Below, one piece after another: positions 1-6,869 of a stretch of 16,421 bases of DNA (position 1 is the stretch's first letter; the number at the start of each line of letters is the position of its first letter). The notes under the pieces were generated by a model, which was not told the DNA's origin, did no database searches, and was given only the letters and a program-made list of their open reading frames with translations. This DNA is from an uncultured Clostridium sp. (lineage in GTDB: Bacteria > Bacillota > Clostridia > TANB77 > CAG-508). Both the position numbers and the translations under genes were made by a program. The stretch is from the NCBI GenBank assembly GCA_900555085.1, contig USJU01000023.1, forward strand, positions 1 through 16,421, written 5' to 3'.

Positions 1-807
1 TTCCGTTAAAGAATATTGTATAGTGTTATCATCATTTTTCTTAATTAATTTTATTTCTGTAATTTCAGGAATTTCTTTTACAACATTTTTTATTTTATTT
101 TCAGAATCCTCAACAGTAACTAAAATAACATTATTTTTAGAAACTTTATTTTCCAAATTTTCTGGTGTATCTATGGCAATTAATTTACCTTTATTTAAAA
201 TAATTACTTTTTCGCACATCTGAGAAATTTCAGATAAAATATGTGAACTAATAATAATTGTATGATCCTTTGCTAAGGATTTTATTAAATCTCTTATTTC
301 TGTAATTTGTTTAGGATCTAAACCAACAGTAGGTTCATCTAAGATTAAAATCTTAGGGTTACCAACCAAAGCACCAGCCATGCTAACTCTTTGCTTATAA
401 CCACGAGACAAATTCTTAATTAATTTGTTTTGTACATCTGTTAAATTAGTTTTAGCCATAATATCGGAAACCATATTTTTTTTGTCTTTTCCTTTAACAT
501 ATTTAAGCTCTGCCATATAGTTTATAAATTCTTTAACAGTTAAATCCTTATAAAGTGGTACATTTTCAGGCATGTATCCAATATTAGCTTTAGCCTTTTT
601 ACTTTTTTTAGAAATATTAAACCCATTAATTAAAATTTCGCCACTTGTAGGTTCAATAAAACCAGTAAGCATATTCATTGTAGTAGATTTACCAGCACCA
701 TTAGGACCTAAAAGACCTATAATTTCGCCATCATTTATTTCAAAAGAAATATTATCAACTGCAACAAAACTGCCGTATTTTTTGCAAACATTTTTAACAG
801 TAATCAC
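1..807 (-). CDS. ABC-2 type transporter ATP-binding subunit (3' end cut by window edge)
   Basis: ATPase half of an ABC exporter; it would hydrolyse ATP at the inner face of the membrane to drive a separate permease. The 269 visible residues contain Walker A GPNGAGKST (34-42), a signature segment reading LSRGY (a common variant in the GldA/CcmA-like group of ABC-2 ATPases), Walker B ILILDEPT and the switch motif SSHIL. The visible C-terminal part, after the nucleotide-binding domain, is the regulatory extension typical of the group. Members are usually about 300 residues, so roughly 30-50 are missing beyond base 1. The start is GTG at 805-807, chosen because AAGGAGG (816-822) lies 8 bases upstream. 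The permease gene would be expected next, outside the window. Substrate cannot be inferred. Confidence 0.93.
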   Translation of the reverse strand, partial: MITVKNVCKKYGSFVAVDNISFEINDGEIIGLLGPNGAGKSTTMNMLTGFIEPTSGEILINGFNISKKSKKAKANIGYMPENVPLYKDLTVKEFINYMAELKYVKGKDKKNMVSDIMAKTNLTDVQNKLIKNLSRGYKQRVSMAGALVGNPKILILDEPTVGLDPKQITEIRDLIKSLAKDHTIIISSHILSEISQMCEKVIILNKGKLIAIDTPENLENKVSKNNVILVTVEDSENKIKNVVKEIPEITEIKLIKKNDDNTIQYSLTE

Positions 808-848
808 GAAAAAAACCTCCTTAAAATATAAAATTAATACATACGGAA

Positions 849-877
849 ATACTATCACGCGTAAGAAAAAATTTCAA
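849..877 (-). promoter_or_regulatory. Candidate sigma-A promoter for the ABC ATPase gene
   Basis: On the minus strand TTGAAA (877-872) is followed after 17 bp by TAGTAT (854-849), preceded by TG in the extended -10 position. The -10 hexamer is only a partial match, so this is a moderate candidate. It gives a leader of about 35 bases. Confidence 0.45.
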
Positions 878-983
878 TAAAAACAAAAACAAATTACAAA
901 CAATTCACAAAAAGAACACAAATAAAATAAGTAAGAATAATTAAACAATTATTATAATATAAATGCAATAACGGAGGTTGTAT

Positions 984-1586
984 ATGGAAAATATATACCC
1001 AATGCTTATTGCATTTTTTATGATTTTTGTTTCAGAATTAGGGGACAAAACACAAATTTTAGTAATGAGTTTTTCAGGAAAACAAAAAATAGTAACTATT
1101 TTATTAGGTGTTGCTTTAGGTACATTTTTTAGCCATGGTTTAGCAATTTTATTTGGTAGTTATATAGGAGCAATAAATAATGAAAATGTAAAATTAATTT
1201 TAGATTTTGCTACAAATATAATATTTATTATTTTTGGATTGATATTTCTATTTAATAAAGAAAAAGAAGAAAGTGATGAAAATAAAACAGGTTTATTAAG
1301 TAAATTGGCAAATATAAAACTAAACTACATACTAATAATTGCAATTAGTATTGCAGTAGGAGAATTAGGAGATAAAACATTTCTAGCTGCAATAGGACTT
1401 GGAATACAATATGCAAAATATAAAATACCATTAGTCATTGGAGCAATAATGGGAATGGTTTTAAGTGATTTACTTGCTATAATATTAGGTAAAATTATAA
1501 GCAAAAAAATACCAGAAGAATTAATGAAAAAAATATCAGGAATTTTGTTTATTATATTTGGAATAATTGGAATTCTATTGAAATAA
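984..1586 (+). CDS. GDT1/TMEM165 (UPF0016) family cation exporter
   Basis: Integral membrane protein of 200 residues made of two homologous halves. Each half carries the family signature E-x-G-D-K-T: SELGDKTQ near residue 18 and GELGDKTF near residue 125. The acidic residues of these motifs are thought to bind Ca2+ or Mn2+. Bacterial members export manganese and the eukaryotic ones move Mn2+/Ca2+ into the Golgi. Hydrophobic segments flank each motif, with a charged loop (KEKEESDENK) between the halves. I chose ATG 984 over the in-frame TTG at 978 because GGAGG (973-977) is then 6 bases from the start. A TATAAT lies at 953-958 but no good -35 accompanies it. No yybP-ykoY manganese riboswitch was recognised in the leader. 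The last codons overlap the -35 box of the next locus. Confidence 0.9.
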   Translation: MENIYPMLIAFFMIFVSELGDKTQILVMSFSGKQKIVTILLGVALGTFFSHGLAILFGSYIGAINNENVKLILDFATNIIFIIFGLIFLFNKEKEESDENKTGLLSKLANIKLNYILIIAISIAVGELGDKTFLAAIGLGIQYAKYKIPLVIGAIMGMVLSDLLAIILGKIISKKIPEELMKKISGILFIIFGIIGILLK

Positions 1587-1606
1587 ATCAAATTATAAAG
1601 TATAAT
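1578..1606 (+). promoter_or_regulatory. Sigma-A promoter of the small toxin mRNA
   Basis: TTGAAA (1578-1583), a 17-bp spacer and a perfect TATAAT (1601-1606). Transcription would start near 1613. The -35 box lies over the last codons of the upstream cation exporter gene, ending one base before its stop codon. Confidence 0.8.
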
Positions 1607-1613
1607 GTAGCAA

Positions 1614-1645
1614 TCCTTTCAAAAGGAAAACTTTTAGAAAGGGGG
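1614..1645 (+). promoter_or_regulatory. Leader hairpin that can sequester the toxin Shine-Dalgarno site
   Basis: CCTTTCAAAAG (1615-1625) can pair with CTTTT plus GAAAGG (1631-1642, one bulged A at 1636), loop GAAAA. The right arm contains most of the ribosome site AAAGGGGG (1638-1645). The paired left arm begins within two bases of the predicted transcript start. This layout is typical of type I toxin mRNAs, whose full-length form is poorly translated. A short alternative hairpin TCCTTT/AAAGGA (1614-1627) also exists. Confidence 0.6.
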
Positions 1646-1662
1646 TGCAACATCGTGACTTC
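1645..1662 (+). repeat. Direct repeat copy 1 (DRa/DRb-like) over the toxin start codon
   Basis: GTGCAA immediately followed by CATCGTGACTTC. The second copy at 1810-1829 has the same two blocks separated by AC. It covers the end of the ribosome site and the GTG start, so RNA made from the opposite strand of copy 2 could pair here and block translation. Confidence 0.85.
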
Positions 1663-1741
1663 ATTTGAATTAATTTGGAGATTAATCGTTTTACTTCTTT
1701 TAAGTTTTAATAACGATGAAAACCAAAAAGATAAAGAATAA
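1655..1741 (+). CDS. Putative Fst/Ldr-like type I toxin peptide, 28 aa
   Basis: Small membrane peptide, proposed to be the toxin of a par-type module. It starts at GTG 1655, nine bases after a near-perfect ribosome site (AAAGGGGGTG). A single hydrophobic stretch (FELIWRLIVLLLLSF, residues 4-18) is followed by a polar, charged tail rich in Asn, Asp, Glu and Lys. This matches the general plan of Fst-type toxins (about 30 residues, one membrane span, charged C terminus), though I see no convincing residue-by-residue match to Fst itself. Family members insert in the membrane and disturb envelope and nucleoid when not repressed. The peptide has its own promoter and terminator. The start codon lies inside a direct repeat that is complementary to the 5' part of the convergent antisense RNA. 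Function is inferred from architecture, not similarity. Confidence 0.68.
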   Translation: MTSFELIWRLIVLLLLSFNNDENQKDKE

Positions 1742-1747
1742 TCTTTG

Positions 1748-1772
1748 AGAGCGGCTGGGTACCGCTCTTTTT
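1748..1772 (+). terminator. Terminator of the toxin mRNA
   Basis: Stem AGAGCGG (1748-1754) / CCGCTCT (1762-1768), loop CTGGGTA, then a T run. It gives a toxin transcript of about 160 nt. The loop contains GGGTA, which is complementary to the loop of the antisense terminator. Confidence 0.85.
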
Positions 1773-1781
1773 CTATAATAT

Positions 1782-1809
1782 AAAAAAGAGATATGCGGGT
1801 ACATATCTC
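1782..1809 (-). terminator. Terminator of the antisense RNA
   Basis: Read on the minus strand: GAGATATG (1809-1802), loop TACCCG, CATATCTC (1795-1788), then six T (1787-1782). The perfect 8-bp stem with its T run only works in this orientation, which is a strong clue for a minus-strand transcript. Confidence 0.82.
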
Positions 1810-1829
1810 GTGCAAACCATCGTGACTTC
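1810..1829 (+). repeat. Direct repeat copy 2 (DRa/DRb-like), in the antisense RNA gene
   Basis: GTGCAA, then AC, then CATCGTGACTTC. The 12-base block is identical to 1651-1662 and the 6-base block to 1645-1650. It lies at the same place relative to the antisense promoter as copy 1 does to the toxin promoter. Confidence 0.85.
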
Positions 1830-1851
1830 CTATGACTTGCTAGCTAATGTT

Positions 1852-1880
1852 ATTGTAACATCAATTTTATTATATGTCAA
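1852..1880 (-). promoter_or_regulatory. Sigma-A promoter of the antisense RNA
   Basis: On the minus strand a perfect TTGACA (1880-1875) is followed after 17 bp by TACAAT (1857-1852). Predicted start near 1845. Its -35 is better than that of the toxin promoter, as expected for an excess antitoxin RNA. Confidence 0.78.
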
Positions 1881-1916
1881 ATTTTTTAAAATATTCTATT
1901 TGCTATATTATTTTAA

Positions 1917-1945
1917 TTGAAAATATTTATACAATTTGATATAAT
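1917..1945 (+). promoter_or_regulatory. Sigma-A promoter of dnaE
   Basis: TTGAAA (1917-1922), 17-bp spacer, TATAAT (1940-1945). Start near 1952, giving a leader of about 20 bases that holds the ribosome site. This also explains why the in-frame TTG at 1917 cannot be the dnaE start. Confidence 0.78.
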
Positions 1946-1970
1946 TCTTAAAAATGGAGGAGATTTAAGG

Positions 1971-4900
1971 ATGTCTAATTTTGTACATTTGCATGTGCAT
2001 AGCGAATTTAGTTTACTTGATGGAGCTAACAGAATAAAAGACCTACCAGTTAGAGCTAAAGAACTTGGTATGGATTCTATTGCTATAACAGACCACGGGG
2101 TTATGTATGGAGCAATAGACTTTTATAAAGCTTGTAAAAAAGAAGGAGTAAAGCCTATTATAGGGTGTGAAGTATATGTTGCACCACGTACAAGATTTCA
2201 AAAGGAACCGGGAATAGATAATAAATATAATCATTTAATTTTACTTGCAAAAAATAACGAAGGTTACAAAAACTTAAGTAAAATGGTTTCTATAGGATTT
2301 ACAGAAGGCTATTATTACAAGCCAAGAATAGATTTGGAAACAATAGAAAAATACCACGAGGGAGTAATTTGTCTTAGTGCTTGTTTAGCAGGAAGTGTTA
2401 ATCAAGCTATTTTGAATGGAGATATGCAAAAGGCAGAAGAAAGAGCTTTGTGGTTTAAAAATGTTTTTAAAGATGATTATTATTTAGAAATTCAAAATAA
2501 CGGAATTAAGGAGCAAGTTTTAGCAAATCAAAAACTAATAGAATTAAGTAGAAAACTAGATATTCCACTAGTTGCAACAAATGATGCTCATTATTTAAAA
2601 AAGGAAGATGCATATAATCACGAAGTTTTGCTTTGCATTCAAACAGGAAAAAGAATGAGCGATACAGATAGAATGAAGTTTGATACAGAAGAACTTTATA
2701 TAAAATCTCCAGAAGAGATGATAGGTTACTTTAAAAATTTTCCTGAAGCGATAGAAAATACAGTAAAAATAGCAAACGAATGTAATGTAGAATTTGAATT
2801 TGGAAATACAATTTTGCCTAACTATGATGTTCCAGAAGAATTTGAAACACATTACGATTATCTAAAAAAATTATGTGATGATGGACTAATAGAACGTTAT
2901 GGCGAAAATTATTCTGAAGACATTAAGAAAAGAGCAGAATATGAAATTGGAATAATTAAAAAAATGGGATATGTAGATTATTATTTAATTGTATGGGATT
3001 TTATACATTATGCTAAATCACACGGAATTCCTGTTGGACCTGGTAGAGGTTCAGGTGCTGGTTCAATTTTGGCATATGCTATTGGAATAACAGATATAGA
3101 TCCTATGAGATATAATTTGCTATTTGAAAGATTTCTAAATCCAGAAAGAATAAGCATGCCCGACTTTGATGTTGACTTTTGTTATGAAAGAAGACAAGAT
3201 GTTATAGATTATGTATGTAGAAAATATGGTCATGACCATGTTTCACAGATTATTACATTTGGAACAATGTCTGCGAGAATGGTTATAAGAGATGTTGGTA
3301 GAGTGCTAGATTTTCCATATGCAGAGTGTGATAAACTTGCAAAAATGATACCAAATGAATTACATATTACTATAAAAAAAGCACTTGAACAAAATAAAGA
3401 ATTAAACAATTTATATGAAACAGATGAAAATATAAAAAAATTACTAAATATTGCGATGGCATTAGAAGGAATGCCAAGACAGGCTTCAACACATGCTTGT
3501 GGAGTTGTTATTACAAAAGACCCAGTAGATACATATGTTCCTCTATATGTTAGAGATGGGCAAATTTCAACACAGTATATAATGACAACACTAGAAGAAC
3601 TTGGACTATTGAAGATGGACTTCTTAGGGCTACGTACACTTACAGTTATAAAAGACTGTATGGATTTAGTAAAACAATGTAGGGGCATAGATGTTGAATT
3701 TGATAAAGATATGTCAGACCCAAAGGTATATAAATTATGGCAAGAAGGGAAAACTTCTGGAATATTCCAATTTGAAAGCCAAGGTATGACAAACTTTATG
3801 AAAGAATTGAAACCAGACTGTTTAGAAGATTTAATAGCAGGTGTTTCATTATATAGACCAGGACCAATGGACCAAATTCCTCGTTATATTAGAGGAAAAC
3901 TAAATCCAGGTCATAACGAATATACACATCCGGCATTAGAGCCAATTTTAAATGTAACTTATGGATGCATGGTATACCAAGAGCAAGTTATGCAAATAGT
4001 TAGAGACTTAGCAGGTTATTCGCTAGGTAGAGCAGATTTAGTCAGAAGAGCTATGGGAAAGAAAAAACTCGATGTAATGGCAAAAGAAAGAGAAATATTT
4101 ATTCATGGAGAAGTAGACGAAGAAGGAAATGTTTTAGTACCAGGCTGTGTAAGAAATGGAATAGATGAAAAAAGTGCAAATAAAATATTTGACGAAATGG
4201 CAGAATTTGCAAAATATGCATTTAATAAATCACATGCAGCATGTTATGCAGTTGTAGCATATAGAACAGCATATTTAAAAGCATATTATCCAGAAGAATT
4301 TATGGCAGCTACATTAAACAGTTTTCTAGGAAACTTAGATAAAGTACCAGAATATATAGATGAATGTAAAAGGCTAAAAATAGAAATTTTAAAACCAGAT
4401 GTAAATAAGAGTTTTACTAAATTTACGGTTGACAATGGAAAAATAAGATTTGGATTAGGAAGCATAAAAAATGTTGGTATAGCAGTTGTAGAAAACATTG
4501 TAGAAGAAAGAGAAAAGAATGGAAAATATGAAAGCTTTACAGATTTTTGTGAAAGAACGAAAGACTTAGGTGTAAACAGAAAATGTGTAGAAAGCTTCAT
4601 AAAAGCAGGGTGCTTTGATGAATTTGAACAAACAAGGCATACACTTTTGGAATCTTTTGAAGGAATATTAGATACAATTCAAAGTGAAAATAAAAAAGCC
4701 TTTGATGGACAAGTTACAATGTTTGATTTAGGAGGAAATGAAAGCGAAAATCTAGATTCAATTAAATATAATTTTATTGAAGTAGAAGAGCTTTCAGAAA
4801 AAGAATTATTATCAATGGAAAAAGAAATGCTTGGTATTTACCTATCTGGTCATCCATTAGAAAAAATAAAAGAACAAATAGCAGCACAAAGCACAATAAA

Positions 4901-5447
4901 TACATTAAAAATGAAAGAAATTGAAGAAAATATATCCAATCCAGAAATAAAACTACCATATAAAGACGGACAAAACGTAAAATATGCAGGAATAATAACA
5001 TCTATAAAAAAGAAATACACAAAAAATAATAAACTAATGGCATTTATAACAGTGGAAGATTTATATGGGACTACAGAAATAATTTTGTTTGAAAGTGCAT
5101 ATCAAAATAGTAGTAATAGTTTAGTAGAAGAAAATGTTGTAATGGTAGAAGGAAGACTAAGCATAAGAGAAGATGAAGATGTAAAAATAATTGCAAATAA
5201 AATAACAGACTTTGGAGTAAAAAAGAAACAAATTTTGGAATTAAACATAACAGGAACAACAGAAGAAACCAAAGCAAAATTAAGAGGAGCAATACTATTT
5301 TTTACAGGAGATAAAAATAATATTCAAGTGCAAATTTTGCAAGATGGAGAAATAAAACCATGTGGAGCAATATACTTAACAGATGGAATTTTAAAAGAAT
5401 TTCAGGAAATATTAGGAAATGAAAATGCTTATGTTAAAGATATATAA
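1971..5447 (+). CDS. dnaE: DNA polymerase III alpha subunit, DnaE type
   Basis: Catalytic subunit of a C-family replicative DNA polymerase, 1158 residues from ATG 1971 (GGAGG at 1956-1960). The N-terminal PHP domain (about 4-280) begins HLHVHSEFSLLDG. The palm domain carries PGRGSG (near 357) and the catalytic aspartates D398 and D400 in PDFDVDF, with the third at D550 in KMDFLGL. Tandem helix-hairpin-helix, an OB fold (about 1000-1080, YAGIITSIKKKYTK...) and a C-terminal domain follow. Length fits the DnaE1 group and not PolC, which has an inserted exonuclease. In Firmicutes DnaE usually works with PolC, extending primers and replicating the lagging strand, although some DnaE1 act alone. All nine PHP metal ligands appear present (see findings). 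It is transcribed alone, ending at a hairpin shared with the convergent gene. Confidence 0.98.
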   Translation: MSNFVHLHVHSEFSLLDGANRIKDLPVRAKELGMDSIAITDHGVMYGAIDFYKACKKEGVKPIIGCEVYVAPRTRFQKEPGIDNKYNHLILLAKNNEGYKNLSKMVSIGFTEGYYYKPRIDLETIEKYHEGVICLSACLAGSVNQAILNGDMQKAEERALWFKNVFKDDYYLEIQNNGIKEQVLANQKLIELSRKLDIPLVATNDAHYLKKEDAYNHEVLLCIQTGKRMSDTDRMKFDTEELYIKSPEEMIGYFKNFPEAIENTVKIANECNVEFEFGNTILPNYDVPEEFETHYDYLKKLCDDGLIERYGENYSEDIKKRAEYEIGIIKKMGYVDYYLIVWDFIHYAKSHGIPVGPGRGSGAGSILAYAIGITDIDPMRYNLLFERFLNPERISMPDFDVDFCYERRQDVIDYVCRKYGHDHVSQIITFGTMSARMVIRDVGRVLDFPYAECDKLAKMIPNELHITIKKALEQNKELNNLYETDENIKKLLNIAMALEGMPRQASTHACGVVITKDPVDTYVPLYVRDGQISTQYIMTTLEELGLLKMDFLGLRTLTVIKDCMDLVKQCRGIDVEFDKDMSDPKVYKLWQEGKTSGIFQFESQGMTNFMKELKPDCLEDLIAGVSLYRPGPMDQIPRYIRGKLNPGHNEYTHPALEPILNVTYGCMVYQEQVMQIVRDLAGYSLGRADLVRRAMGKKKLDVMAKEREIFIHGEVDEEGNVLVPGCVRNGIDEKSANKIFDEMAEFAKYAFNKSHAACYAVVAYRTAYLKAYYPEEFMAATLNSFLGNLDKVPEYIDECKRLKIEILKPDVNKSFTKFTVDNGKIRFGLGSIKNVGIAVVENIVEEREKNGKYESFTDFCERTKDLGVNRKCVESFIKAGCFDEFEQTRHTLLESFEGILDTIQSENKKAFDGQVTMFDLGGNESENLDSIKYNFIEVEELSEKELLSMEKEMLGIYLSGHPLEKIKEQIAAQSTINTLKMKEIEENISNPEIKLPYKDGQNVKYAGIITSIKKKYTKNNKLMAFITVEDLYGTTEIILFESAYQNSSNSLVEENVVMVEGRLSIREDEDVKIIANKITDFGVKKKQILELNITGTTEETKAKLRGAILFFTGDKNNIQVQILQDGEIKPCGAIYLTDGILKEFQEILGNENAYVKDI

Positions 5448-5453
5448 ATGTAA

Positions 5454-5478
5454 AAGCAGGATTAATTTAATCCTGCTT
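5454..5478. terminator. Bidirectional terminator between dnaE and the glycosyltransferase gene
   Basis: Near-perfect palindrome AAGCAGGATTAA / TTAATCCTGCTT around one central base; in RNA about 10 bp with a short loop. On the minus strand it is followed by CTTTTA, on the plus strand by a weaker TTCTAATATT. It contains the last codons and stop of the minus-strand gene. Confidence 0.75.
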
Positions 5479-6595
5479 CTAATATTGTGCAAATGTCTTT
5501 TGTTGAGTTTCTGTTTGAAATTTTCTTTGTATTTTCTTTCATTTGTTTTAATTTCTTATTATCTGATAAAAAGTTAGAAATGGTTTCTGTTATATTCATT
5601 TGTTTTTTTAGCCAAATTCCAACGTTTGAATGTTCTAAAAATTGAGCATTTTCTTCTTCTTGGCCTGGTATTGGATTTATAATAATCATTGGAAGTCCTG
5701 AAACTAAGCTTTCTGTTGTTGTTAGTCCTCCTGGTTTTGTAATAACTACATCTGAAACAGCCATTAATTCAGGAACATTGTTTACAAATTCAAATACTTT
5801 TATAAAATTTGTTTTATTAGCAATTTTTACAATTTGATTAAATTCTTCATACATTTTTTTATTTTTTCCAGAAATTGCAATAACTTGTATATTGTTAAAA
5901 TCATTTACAAATGTGTTAAAAATTTCTAAAGTTCTAGATTTCCCAAGTCCAAATTTTCCGCCAGCAAAAAACAAAACTGTTTTTAAATTTTCTTTTAAAC
6001 CTAAAGAGCTTAATATTTTACTTGTATTAAAAGTTTCTAAAAATTTATTAGAAATTGGAATTCCTGTTGCAAATATCTTATTCTCAGGAATATTTTTTGA
6101 AATTAAATATTCTTTCATTTTATTATGTGCAACAAAAAAATAATCTGTATAATCACTTCCTACAAGCCATTGGTCGTGAGGAGCAAAGTCTGTTAGAATT
6201 GTTGCAATTTTTGAAGTTATTTTGCCTTTTCTTTTTAAATAACTACACATTTGGCTACCAAATGGATGTGTAGAAATAATTAAATCTGGCTTTTTTTCTC
6301 GTAATAAACGTAATAATTTAATTGCAAAAACTTGATTAGATCTTGTTGTAATATGAGCAAGAGGACCTTTTTGAGAATCACTGTAGATTTTTCCCCATGC
6401 CCAAGGTGCTTTTTTGGCCATTTCGTTGTATGCAGTAGTTGTAATTTTTTCTATAGGTTTATTTATGTATTTCATACAGTCTATTAATTCTACATCTATT
6501 TTTTCATAATTACTGCTTAAATAATCTTTTATAGAATTAGCAGCAGAAAGGTGACCACCACCATAAGATGCGTAAAATATTAATATTTTTTTCAT
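5462..6595 (-). CDS. MGDG synthase-family glycosyltransferase (UgtP-like diacylglycerol glucosyltransferase)
   Basis: GT28-family enzyme of 377 residues that probably transfers a sugar from a UDP-sugar to diacylglycerol at the inner face of the membrane. Such products serve as glycolipids or lipoteichoic acid anchors. The N-terminal MGDG-synthase domain opens with ILIFYASYGGGH (GGGH at 12-15), the acceptor-side glycine-rich loop of MurG/MGDG enzymes. The C-terminal domain holds GGKFGLGKS and the nucleotide-sugar motif TKPGGLTTTES (P288), followed by GQEEENAQFL. Start ATG 6593-6595 has CTCCTT complement (AAGGAG, 6608-6603) 7 bases upstream. The sugar and the number of residues added cannot be read from sequence; B. 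subtilis UgtP is the closest well-known model. Monocistronic, convergent with dnaE. Confidence 0.88.
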   Translation of the reverse strand: MKKILIFYASYGGGHLSAANSIKDYLSSNYEKIDVELIDCMKYINKPIEKITTTAYNEMAKKAPWAWGKIYSDSQKGPLAHITTRSNQVFAIKLLRLLREKKPDLIISTHPFGSQMCSYLKRKGKITSKIATILTDFAPHDQWLVGSDYTDYFFVAHNKMKEYLISKNIPENKIFATGIPISNKFLETFNTSKILSSLGLKENLKTVLFFAGGKFGLGKSRTLEIFNTFVNDFNNIQVIAISGKNKKMYEEFNQIVKIANKTNFIKVFEFVNNVPELMAVSDVVITKPGGLTTTESLVSGLPMIIINPIPGQEEENAQFLEHSNVGIWLKKQMNITETISNFLSDNKKLKQMKENTKKISNRNSTKDICTILEAGLN

Positions 6596-6645
6596 TTGAA
6601 AACTCCTTATAATCTACATATAAGCCAAAATAATTAATTAATCTA

Positions 6646-6739
6646 AAATTTCATCGAAGCTCCCCATTCACGCCATTCTAACAAAATTCAAAGAATTTTG
6701 AAGAATGTCGGAAAGGTCCCCACTTGCTTCGCGAAATTT
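6646..6739. repeat. Long imperfect palindrome, possible dispersed element or structured RNA
   Basis: An outer stem (6646-6660 with 6726-6739: AAATTTC..CGAAGC / GCTTCG..GAAATTT) encloses an inner hairpin: CCATTC-CG-CATTCT-CAAAATTC (6664-6689), loop AAA, GAATTTTG-AGAATG-CG-GAA-GG (6693-6716) with single-base mismatches. TCCCC (6661-6665, 6717-6721) occurs on both sides. It is clearly richer in GC than the flanks. The folded plan and intergenic location resemble REP/MITE-like elements, but only one copy is in the window. Confidence 0.6.
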
Positions 6740-6814
6740 AATCTTAATTATTATTTTGTCTTTCTAATAATTTGAAAAAATTCTAACATAAATTAAATAA
6801 AAATTCAAAAAATG

Positions 6815-6844
6815 GAATATTTTTTTAAAAATTTATGCAAAATA
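6815..6844 (+). promoter_or_regulatory. Candidate sigma-G/F promoter of ypeB
   Basis: GAATA (6815-6819), 18-bp spacer, CAAAATA (6838-6844), compared with the Bacillus sigma-G consensus GHATR-N18-CATWHTA (one mismatch in the -10). Fits forespore expression expected of ypeB. Confidence 0.5.
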
Positions 6845-6869
6845 TTATAAAAAAAGTGTAGGTGTTTTT

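Larger units (their letters stand above)
1782..1845 (-). ncRNA. Putative antisense antitoxin RNA, about 64 nt (RNA II-like)
   Basis: Predicted untranslated RNA transcribed towards the toxin gene from the promoter at 1852-1880. It begins near 1845, carries the complement of direct repeat copy 2, and ends at a terminator whose loop (UACCCG) is complementary to the GGGUA loop of the toxin mRNA terminator. Known par loci have an RNA II of about 65 nt with the same order of elements: repeats near the 5' end and a terminator stem-loop. There, the loops make first contact and the repeats then pair over the toxin start. Boundaries here are estimated from promoter and terminator positions only. Confidence 0.65.

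Noticed and set aside
808..983. yybP-ykoY manganese riboswitch upstream of the GDT1-like gene
   Set aside because: Such riboswitches often precede this family, but the leader after the TATAAT at 953-958 is too short and no matching conserved structure was seen.
1588..1815. 75-codon minus-strand open frame across the toxin locus
   Set aside because: It crosses both terminators and the direct repeats, has no ribosome site, and its composition follows from the convergent RNA genes; the toxin-antitoxin reading explains the region better.
1917..1970. Upstream in-frame TTG start for dnaE adding 18 residues
   Set aside because: TTG 1917 is part of the -35 box of a 17-bp-spaced promoter, and the normal DnaE N terminus begins at ATG 1971.
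3230..3688. 152-codon minus-strand open frame inside dnaE
   Set aside because: Opposite the polymerase active site region, with no start signal and no recognisable domain.
6646..6739. Terminator of the glycosyltransferase or ypeB leader
   Set aside because: It lies upstream of both divergent genes and lacks a T run next to the stem on either strand.
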